In this document: one piece after another, positions 57,110-64,000 of the stretch
How positions within the stretch are numbered: position 1 is the stretch's first letter
How the letters are laid out: every line of letters starts with the position of its first letter
Source: Pseudopyrenochaeta lycopersici
Lineage: Eukaryota; Ascomycota; Dothideomycetes; Pleosporales; Pseudopyrenochaetaceae
Direction: 5' to 3'
Length of the DNA: 64,000 bases
NCBI GenBank assembly: GCA_003313425.1
Contig: NHZP01000010.1
Coordinates: forward strand, 1,529,696-1,593,695
Notes under the pieces: generated by a model
The model's input: the letters and a program-made list of their open reading frames with translations, nothing else
Database searches by the model: none
Told to the model about the DNA's origin: nothing
Program-made: the position numbers and the translations under genes

Positions 57110-57400
57110 GGTTAATGCCCGTACAATAATCCCAGGGAAGACGTAAACACCCGTACAAGAATTTGCAGGGGAGTAGAGGGAAGCCCGTACAAGGATTTAG
57201 GGGAGAAGGTAGATGTTCGTACAAGGATTGCAGAGAGAAGTGGGATGCCCGTATAAGAATTTACAGGAGAAGTTGGACGTCCGTACAAGGATTGTATGGA
57301 GTAGTTAAATAAGGGAGGGAGAGAGATTTGAAGAGTTGAATGAAGGGAGGGAAAGAGATTTAAAGGAGAGGAGGGGAATGCCCGTATAAGAATCCCAGGG
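57110..57400. repeat. CCCGTACAAGGAT minisatellite
   Basis: Seven or so degenerate units, 27-35 bp apart, of CCCGTACAAGGATT..AGGGGAGAAG, starting 150 bp after the TLH stop. Probably 3' untranslated sequence. Confidence 0.85.
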
Positions 57401-58030
57401 GAGAGGTAACCCGTCCGGTGCAGAACGCGGAGCGTAACAGAGGGATGGGGGTTTGGGCCCGTAAGGTGTCATAAGAAGAAAGGAGGGGAAAGAGGGAGAG
57501 AAGGGGTACCCGAACCCGAAGGGCAGAGGAAACCCGTAGGGTGTAATAGAAGGGGAGGCGTAAAAGGTAGGGTAAGTTCCGGCCCCAGCAGGGGCGGAAG
57601 TTACGGGCAACAAAGCGATATAAAAAACAGGGGTAAGTAAGGTAGGGTGGAGAGGGCAGCAAGGATGGAGGGCAAGAAAGGGTTGCAGAAGCAAGGTAAG
57701 AAGGTAGAGAGTGGGCGGACAGTAGGTAGACGTTAGGTGCAGGTAGGAGGAGTTCCGGCGCCGTCAGGGACGGAATTTGGGAGTAGTAAGGAATAGTAAA
57801 GTTCCGTTCGGGCCGGAACCGAAATCAGAAAGGTAGCCCCGACCCGTTCAGTAGTATGTTGTAGCCGTAGAGAAGAGGCCCGTAGAGAAGACGAACAAGG
57901 CAGGTAGCCAGTTAGTGTAAGAGGAAAGGAGAAGAAGAGGGGAAACCGTCCGGTGTAGGAGAAATGAAGGGTTAGGCGGTGAGCCCGTCCGTGCAGGAAA
58001 AGAAGCCGAACACAGCGGGTTGGTAAGGAT
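57401..58030. other. TLH 3' flank with dispersed hairpins
   Basis: Three hairpins with arms GTTCCG/CGGAA(C) at about 57576-57600, 57748-57776 and 57801-57820, and three CCGTCC(G)GTG motifs (57411, 57947, 57985). Matching sequence follows TLH copy B. No gene. Confidence 0.65.
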
Positions 58031-59810
58031 ATAAAGTAGAAAGAAGAGTTTGGATTATATTAGTAAAAGAAGGTTTAGGTTTTAAAGTAAGGCAGATTAG
58101 GAAAAAGTATAATGTTTTAATAAAGTAGATTGCAGGGGAAGAAGGCGAAGAAATGAGGATTAGGGTTTTAGAGGTAAAGAGAAGGTTAGAGTGGTAGGAA
58201 AGAGGTAAAGGGGAATGTTAAAAGCGAAAAAAAGGGAGAAGAGAGTTGTAGAGAAGAGAAAAGGGCGGTGAGAGTTGGGAGGACAGGTAAAGATGAAGTT
58301 AAAAAAGTTGTGAAAGGGAGGTAAGTAGAGAAAACAGGAGAAGGTAGAGAGAGTAGAGAAAGTAGAGTAGGAGAAAAGAGAAGAAGAGAAAGAAGAGAAA
58401 AGAAGAGTAAGATAAGAGTAAAAATAGAAGAAGGAAAGGGTAAAGTGGTAAAACGAGTTAGTTTGGTAAGAAAAGAAGAAAGGCAAAAAGGGTAAGAGTA
58501 AGTAGAAGAAAAGAGTAGTTTAGTAGTTAAAAGAGGGTTATAAAGAAAGAAGAGAGTAAGGGAGAGGTAGAGGGTAAGGGAGAAAGTAGAAGTGAGGGTT
58601 GTAGGGGCGTAGAAGGGTAGGGGAGAGGGTTAGAGTTAAAAGAAAGAGGTAAGGGGGAAGGTTAAAGAGAAGAAAAGAGAAGAAGAGGAGGAAAGAAAAG
58701 GTAGTAAGTGTTAGAAGAGGGGAAAGAGGTTGAGAGAGTGTAAGAGTAAGGGTTTGGAAGGTTAAAAGAGTTAGAGTCGTAGGAAAGGATAAGAAGGTAA
58801 GTTGAAAGAGAAAAAAGAGAAAAGAAAAAGAGTTGCAGGAAAGAGAAAAGAAGGTTAAAAGTAGAGGGAAAAGGGAAGGTAAGAGTTAGAAGGAGAAGTA
58901 GAGAGAAAGTAAAAGAAGTTTAACAAGGGAGGTAAGTTGTAAAAAGGAGAGAGTAGAGAAAGTAGAGTAGAGAAGAAGAGAAGAGGAAGGAAAAAAGTAA
59001 GTAGAGAGTAGGTGCAAGTGTGAGAGAGAAAGTAAAGAAAAGTAGAGGGGTAAAGTTGTAAAAGTCGTAGAAAAAAGAGAAAAGAAGAGTAAGAGAAGAG
59101 TAAAAAAAGGAGAAGGAAAAAGAGGAAAGAGTAAAAGGATAAGTTTAGTAAGAAAAGAGTAAATAGAAGAAAAGAGGGTTATGGTTTGAGAAGAGAGTAA
59201 GGGAGAGGGAGAGGGTAAAAAAAGAGAGGGTTATGGTTTTGAGAGAAAGAGAGTAAGGTTTAGAGAGGGAAAAGTAGGGAAAAGTAGAGAGTAGGGGAAA
59301 AGGAGTAAGTTAAAGAGAGAAGGTAAAAAGAAGTGTATAGTAAAGTAAAGGAGAAAAGAGAGAAGAGTAAAAAAAAAGTAGAAATAGAGAAGGGTTAGTT
59401 TAAGAGAGAAAGAGTTTAAAAAGAGAAGAGAGTTTTGTTAGATAGAAAAGGGAGAAGGAGGATAGAAGTGGGAGTAAAGGGTAGGAAAGAGAGGAGAAAG
59501 AAAGAGAGTAGAGGGTGAGGGAGAGTAAGAGTAAGGGTGAGGGAGAGTAAGAGTGAGGGTGAGGGAGAGTAAGAGTGAGGGTGAGGGAGGAGGAGAGGGT
59601 TAGGGTTTTAGAAGAAGGAGAGGGTTAAGGTTTTAAGAGAAGTAAGGGAAAGGGGTTAGAGAGAGGGAGAGAGAAGTTAAATAGTAGAAAGAAGAGTAAA
59701 AAAAGGATGAGGAAAAAGTAAGGTGTTTAGAGAAAGTAAGGTAGTAAGGAAAGAGTAAAGAAAGAGAAGAAAAAGAAGGGTTAGTTTTTTAAGAAAGGAG
59801 GGAGAGAGTA

Positions 59811-59907
59811 GAAGTTGGGAGAGAGTAGAAGTTAGGAGAGAGTAGAAGTTAGGAGAGAGTAGAAGTTGGGAGAGAGTAGAAGTTGGGAGAGAGTAGAAGT
59901 TGGGAGA
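59811..59907 (+). repeat. 17-bp tandem repeat
   Basis: Six units of GAGAGAGTAGAAGTT(G/A)G. Confidence 0.95.
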
Positions 59908-59933
59908 GTTGGGGTTGTAGAAGTAAAAGGCAG

Positions 59934-59938
<5 letters not shown>

Positions 59939-59990
<52 letters not shown>
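59939..59990 (+). repeat. GAA microsatellite
   Basis: About 17 perfect AGA/GAA triplets. Confidence 0.95.
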
Positions 59991-59993
<3 letters not shown>

Positions 59994-61249
59994 GGAGAGA
60001 GTGTAAGGGAAGAGAGGTAAACAGGCGGAAAAGTAGAGGTTTAAGAAGAGTAGGAAAAGAAAAGAGAGGTAGGAGTTAGGAGTAAAGAGTAGAGGAGAGA
60101 AAGTAGAAGTAAAGGGATGTAGGGGTTGAGAAGGGTTAGAGTAGTAAGAAAGGCAGGGAAAGAGTAAAAGGGGGAAGAAAGTGTAAGGGAGAGGGTTAGA
60201 GTTGTAGGAAAGGTTAAGGGGGTTAGTTAAAAAAGAGAAAAGAAGAGTAAAAGTAGAGGAAAAAGGGAAGGTAATAGTTAGAAGAAGAGGTAGAGAAAAA
60301 GTAAAAGAAGTTTAGAAAGGAAGGTAGGTTATAAAAAGAAGAGAGTAGAGAGTATGTAGAAGTGTGAAAAAATAAGTAAAGAAAAGTAGGAGGAAAAAAA
60401 AAGTAGAGAGGTAAAGTTGTAAAGGTAGTAGGAAAAAGAGTAAAAAGAAGAAAAGAAGAAAAGAGGAAAGTAAGTAAAAAAGAAAAGAAAAAAGTTGAGG
60501 AAGAGAAGAGGAGGTGGAAGAAAAGGGTTGTTAAGAAGTAAAAGGGAGAGTTAAAAAGGAAGAAAAGAGTAAGGAAGAGAGGGAGAGGTTAAAAGGAGTA
60601 AGAGTGTAGTAGAGTAAGAAAGGGAGGGTTAGGGTTGTAAGAAGAGAGAAGTTTAAGTTTAAGGTAAAGGAAGGAGTTATAGAGAAGAAGGAGAGGGGGG
60701 AGGAAGGAGAAGAAAAGGGTAAAGAGTAGGAAAGAGAGGGTAAGCAAGTAAGGTAAGGTGTAAAGAGTTGGAAGTAGGGGTAAAGAAAAAGAGGGGAGGT
60801 AAAAGGTAAGAAAGAGAGGTAAAAGAGAGGGGGGGAGTTAGGTAGTAGAGGAGAGGAGTAAAAGAGAGAAAAGGGTAAAAAAAGAAGGGGTTGTAGTAGA
60901 GTTAAAAGGGAGTTAAAGGTGTAGGAGAAGTAGGTGTGAAGTTAGAAGAGTAGTAAAGGGTTAAGAAAGAAGGTAGTGAGGGTAGGAGAAAGGAAAAGAG
61001 GGAGAGGGTTAGGGTTTTAGAGGAGGAGAGGGTTAGGGTTTTAGAGGAGGAAAGGGTTAGGGTTTTAAGAGAAAGAGAGTAGGGGAAAAAGAGAGAGGTA
61101 AAGAGAGAAAGTAGAAGAAAAGAAGAGTAGAGTAAAGTAAAGAAGAGAAGAAAGGATAAGAGTAAGGAAAAAAGTAGAAGAAGTAAAGAAAAAGAGAAGA
61201 GAGTTTTGTTAGAAAGGTAGAAGGAAGAGTAAAGAGTAGGAAAGGGAGG

Positions 61250-61730
61250 GAGAAAGAAAGAGGGAGAGGGTAAGGGTAAGGATGAGGGAGAGTAAGAGAG
61301 AGGTAGAGGGTGAGGGAGAGTAAGAGTGAGGGTAAGAGAGAGGGTAAGGGAGAGGTAGAGGGTGAGGGAGAGTAAGGGTAAGGGAGAGGGAGGGTAAGGG
61401 TAAGGGAGAGGGAGAGTAAGAGTAAGGGTAAGAGTGAGGGGGAGTGAGGGTGAGGGAGAGGTAGAGGGTGAGGGAGAGGGAGGGTAAGGGAGAGGGAAGG
61501 TAAGAGTAAGGGTGAGGGAGAGTAAGAGTAAGGGTAAGGGAGAGGGAGAGGGAGGGTAAGGGTAAGGGTAAGAGAGAGGTAGAGGGTAAGGGAGAGTGAG
61601 AGTAAGGGAGAGGGAGGGTAAGGGTAAGGGTTAGGGTTTTGAGAGAGAGAGAGGGTTAGGGTTTTAAGAGAGAGAGAGGGTTAGGGTTTTAAGAGAAAGA
61701 GAGGGTTAGGGTTTTGAGAGAAAGGTAGAG
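61250..61730 (+). repeat. Degenerate telomere-like repeats
   Basis: First GGGTAAGGG / GAGGGAGAG units, then (61625-61720) four copies of a ~32-bp unit carrying GGGTTAGGGTTTT. Shorter clusters of the same unit are at 59590-59640 and 61007-61070. They look like variant telomere sequence mixed with purine-rich spacer. Confidence 0.8.
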
Positions 61731-61963
61731 AGTAGTAAAGTAAGAGAAGAAGAAGGGGAGGAGAGGAAGGAGTAAGAAGAGTTAAGAAGAGAGTAGTTAA
61801 GTAGGTGGAAGTAGAGGGAGTTAGAGAGGTTTAGGGGTTTAGAAGAAAGAGAGGTAAAGTAAAGGGAAGTTTTTTGGAGGGAGGGTGTTTAAAAGAGTTT
61901 AAAAGGGTGAAAAGAGTGAAAAGGAGGTAGAAGAGAGAAGGGGGAGGGGTGTTGGGGGGTGGA

Positions 61964-61983
61964 TTAGGGTTAGGGTTAGGGTT
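61964..61983 (+). repeat. Internal telomere repeat (TTAGGG)3
   Basis: Three exact TTAGGG units plus TT, on the + strand, so the chromosome end lies to the right. Non-telomeric DNA continues directly after it. Confidence 0.97.
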
Positions 61984-62213
61984 CCTTTCACTAGAAAGTT
62001 GTCAAGTGGTCAGGAGCCTTGCGCTTCTGATCCTAGACACTTTACACGTATGCGTTGCCTACGACTGGAGGGAGTAGCGAAGCGTTAGTCTCTTTAGAGG
62101 CTAGGGGCAATGCACGCTTAAGTAACCCGGCGCACGGACGTAGCGCGAGATCATCTGATCTCCGGGTTGCCACATTTTTTTGGTCTCTGACCTAATTGGC
62201 CTGTGGATGCAGG
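61982..62213 (+). repeat. Structured repeat copy 1 (RNA-like fold)
   Basis: Shares long identical blocks with copy 2 (63581-63821), separated by diverged parts that still pair. Helices here: CTTTC/GAAAG; AAGTG/CACTT (62004, 62038) enclosing AGGAGC/GCTTCT; TGCGTTGCC/GGCAATGCA (62051, 62106) enclosing AGTCTC/GAGGCT (62087, 62097); AACCCG/CGGGTT (62124, 62163) enclosing GCGC/GCGC and AGATC/GATCT; GGTC/GACC (62182, 62189). Begins directly at the telomere repeats. Whether it acts as RNA is inference. Confidence 0.75.
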
Positions 62214-62307
62214 GATGCACGGAGGTGATGTAGGTGCGCGATTGGGTTGGGAGCGTTGGTTTACTTGTGCACGGACGTGTCACTGCGGCGCGGCTGTCTG
62301 CGCGTTG

Positions 62308-62314
62308 TATAAAT
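62308..62314 (+). promoter_or_regulatory. TATA box
   Basis: TATAAAT, 81 bp before the chosen ATG at 62389. The leader that follows can form a hairpin (GGTGC...GCACC around CCACG/CGTGG, 62316-62345). Confidence 0.5.
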
Positions 62315-62388
62315 GGTGCTCGTTCCCACGGGTCTCGTGGCACCGGAGGTTCTTCTTTTCCTCACTCTTTGAGTGTGCCTTATTATGG

Positions 62389-63268
62389 ATGCACGATGGA
62401 ATGTCTGCACACTTGTTTTCGAGTCAGGGAGCTGACGGACGGTGGAGCTCTATGTTTACGTCTTGTTTGCAAGGTGGGGCGTTGTACGCTGCTACTGTCG
62501 TTGCTGCTGGGACAGCTTTACTTGGGAAGCGGAGGCGTAAGCCCGGTAGTGATCCGGGTCTCTCCAGAGTAGGTCTCTGTTTGGCGCTTGTGTAGCATGA
62601 TAATGCTGACTCCTTCGTTTTTGCAGGTTCCGAAGGTACAGAAGGTCGATAAATTGCTCGAAGGGCCCGCGAAGTGGTTCCTAGAACGTCTGTCAACTAT
62701 ATCCACGAAGTGGGGGTTTCTTAGATCTTGTGGGAGCGAAGAAGTCGCTTTGGTGGAGAGCTTTTTACGTGCCAAGGTGGACCTTGCAGAGTATAACGTG
62801 GTGCGAAATTTAGAAGGCCTGTCTGCTCCCTCTGTTATGGGAAGCCTCATGTATGGAGCGGATACACTGAGATGTTATCCCTCTGTATTCACGGGGGAGT
62901 ACCCGCCGTTGAGTGTCGGCGATGGTTGCGGGCCCAGTGAATGCTGCCTCTATGGATATTGTGGAAACCCCGGACTGTCCGGTTTTGGATCCGGTGGTGG
63001 TGGATGCGCTTATGTCGACCCTGCTTGGCTGGAGCCCCCGGAAGGGTTTTGTTGTTATGCTAGTAGTTTTGTACTTCCTGGCCACTCTGACAGTGTGGCT
63101 TCTGATTACGATTCCGCTGATTGGATGTCATTAGCACCAGAACCCTTTAACAGCGATGAAGGAGAGGGTGGTCTTGGTCTTGTAGAGATGGAGGACTGGG
63201 AGCTGGGGGCTCTTACGGATGTGTTGTATGATCGTAGTGGGGATCTGTTGTTAGGGGAGTATTCGTAG
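62389..63268 (+). CDS. Hypothetical membrane-segment protein between structured repeats
   Basis: join(62389..62568, 62627..63268), 273 aa, not recognised. The intron 62569-62626 (58 bp) has GTAGGT at its 5' end, a GCTGAC branch-like site and TTTTTGCAG at its 3' end, and the frame is open across it. Residues about 31-47 form a hydrophobic helix (GGALYAATVVAAGTALL) followed by basic KRRRK, as in a membrane anchor. The middle (KVDKLLEGPAKWFLERL) looks amphipathic; the C-terminus is Gly- and acid-rich. The first ATG after the TATA box was chosen as start. Another frame (62913-63134) has an even stronger membrane-like segment, so a different splice form is possible. It sits in a 1.6-kb unit between two copies of the structured repeat. 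Confidence 0.5.
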
Positions 63269-63580
63269 GTATGGAATTATTGTAGGGTATGTCTATTTTA
63301 TGGTTGACTTATTGTGCAGTTGGTCTACCATTGTGTACGATCTGTTTTGATGGACTGGATTATGTAGAATACCTATGTTGTATTCGCAAGATTTTTCATT
63401 TTGGGTGTGAGCGCCCTTGGATGGAACACCATCTCCAAAAGAAAAAAAAAATGCATAAGTCCATTTTTGCTGTGGCTGGGGGGGCACGCCGAGTCAGGTT
63501 GGCTGTGGCTCGGGAGAGTCAGCTGTGGCGCGGATTCTGCGCGCACAGACCAGAAATCAACTTTCGAGTGCTATATATGA

Positions 63581-63821
63581 TTCCTTTCACTAGAAAGTTG
63601 TCAAGTGGTCAGGAGCCTTGCGCTCCTTACCCTTGCCACTTTACAATTAAGCAGGGCCGGCGAGTGGAACGAGTAGCGAAGCGGTAGTCTTGAATAAGAC
63701 TAGGGGCCTCTGCACTTAGTAAGCAACACAGCGCACGGACGTAGCGCGAGATCATCTGATCTGTGGGTTGCCACATTCTTCAGATTTTTTATCTGATTGG
63801 TCTATGGATATGGAGGCAGGG
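63581..63821 (+). repeat. Structured repeat copy 2 (RNA-like fold)
   Basis: Helices matching copy 1 with changed sequence: AAGTGG/CCACTT (63603, 63636) around AGGAGC/GCTCCT; GCAGGGCC/GGCC-T-CTGC (63651, 63705) around AGTCTT/AAGACT (63686, 63696); GCAAC/GTTGC around the invariant GCGC and AGATC hairpins; CAGAT/ATCTG (63781, 63791). Invariant blocks include GAGTAGCGAAGCG and GCGCACGGACGTAGCGCGAG. Confidence 0.75.
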
Positions 63822-64000
63822 AGTGTGCAGGACCCTGCTAACTAGGACTAACACATCTTGGCGGGGCAAGGGTCTGGGAGACAGATTGAGATATATAAGA
63901 GAGGGGAGCGCCCTCCTATCTCTAATATCAACGGAGGTGTGCTTTGTTCGGTTCAGTTGTAGTCACTACATAGTGAACGTATTGTACGTAAGTAGTAGCG
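63822..64000 (+). promoter_or_regulatory. Likely promoter of a further unit
   Basis: TATATAAG at 63892-63899 lies about 70 bp after structured copy 2, mirroring the TATA box that follows copy 1. A small GAGGG/CCCTC hairpin follows. Cut by the window end. Confidence 0.4.

Larger units (their letters stand above)
58031..61963 (+). repeat. Nearly C-free purine-rich subtelomeric tract
   Basis: About 3.9 kb of degenerate GA/GTA/GGGTAA units. On the + strand C is almost absent (roughly one in 200 bases by eye) while G stays high, so this is not ordinary RIP, which lowers G and C alike. Contains tandem blocks (59811-59907; 59939-59990; 61250-61730). No gene. Confidence 0.9.

Noticed and set aside
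61982..62213. Hammerhead ribozyme as found in Penelope-like elements
   Set aside because: The CTGANGA and GAAA core segments are not present in the right order on either strand.
63667..63790. tRNA or tRNA-derived SINE, because GTAGCGAAGCGG resembles a Pol III A box
   Set aside because: No clear B box at the right distance, hairpin loop of 4-6 nt rather than a 7-nt anticodon loop, and no acceptor stem.

Overview
The window looks like the distal, subtelomeric end of a chromosome from a filamentous ascomycete. The evidence is small GT-AG introns (about 42-103 bp) with fungal branch-point-like sequences, fungal-type protein families (Zn2Cys6 regulator, Baeyer-Villiger monooxygenase, feruloyl esterase), TTAGGG telomere repeats, and transposons riddled with C-to-T type stop codons (RIP-like decay). 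The G-rich telomere strand is the + strand, so the chromosome end lies to the right.

Region 1, 1-15.1 kb, is a normal-composition gene island. It holds a CocE/NonD-type serine hydrolase (cut by the window start), a regulator with two C2H2-type fingers plus a Zn2Cys6 cluster, a Baeyer-Villiger monooxygenase, a divergently transcribed carotenoid/lignostilbene-type oxygenase, and an HSL-family alpha/beta hydrolase. Together they suggest a small oxidative-cleavage pathway: alkene cleavage, Baeyer-Villiger oxidation of a ketone to an ester, then ester hydrolysis. A decayed hAT transposase sits inside it. Each multi-exon model was rebuilt by hand and the reading frame closes across every intron.

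Region 2, 15.1-51.7 kb, is almost entirely repeats: a Tc1/mariner relic with TIRs, a Copia relic with one LTR, RIP-decayed telomere-linked helicase (TLH) copies A, B and C, a Helitron, a Gypsy relic split by a complete Copia element with target-site duplication, and a secreted feruloyl esterase fragment cut by the Gypsy end.

Region 3, 51.7-62.0 kb, carries one intact intronless 1601-aa TLH (copy D), with zinc-finger N-terminus, a central part that looks like a tyrosine-recombinase core, and a RecQ-type DECH helicase. It is followed by minisatellites, hairpins and about 4 kb of nearly C-free purine-rich DNA that runs into three TTAGGG units. From about 51.87 kb to the telomere repeats the + strand has essentially no CpT dinucleotides, while ApG is common: the strongest unexplained signal in the window.

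Region 4, 62.0-64.0 kb, lies beyond the internal telomere tract. A roughly 235-bp element occurs twice, 1.6 kb apart, with several helices that keep pairing although the sequence differs, i.e. a conserved RNA-like fold. Between the copies is a TATA-box promoter and an intron-containing gene of unknown function.
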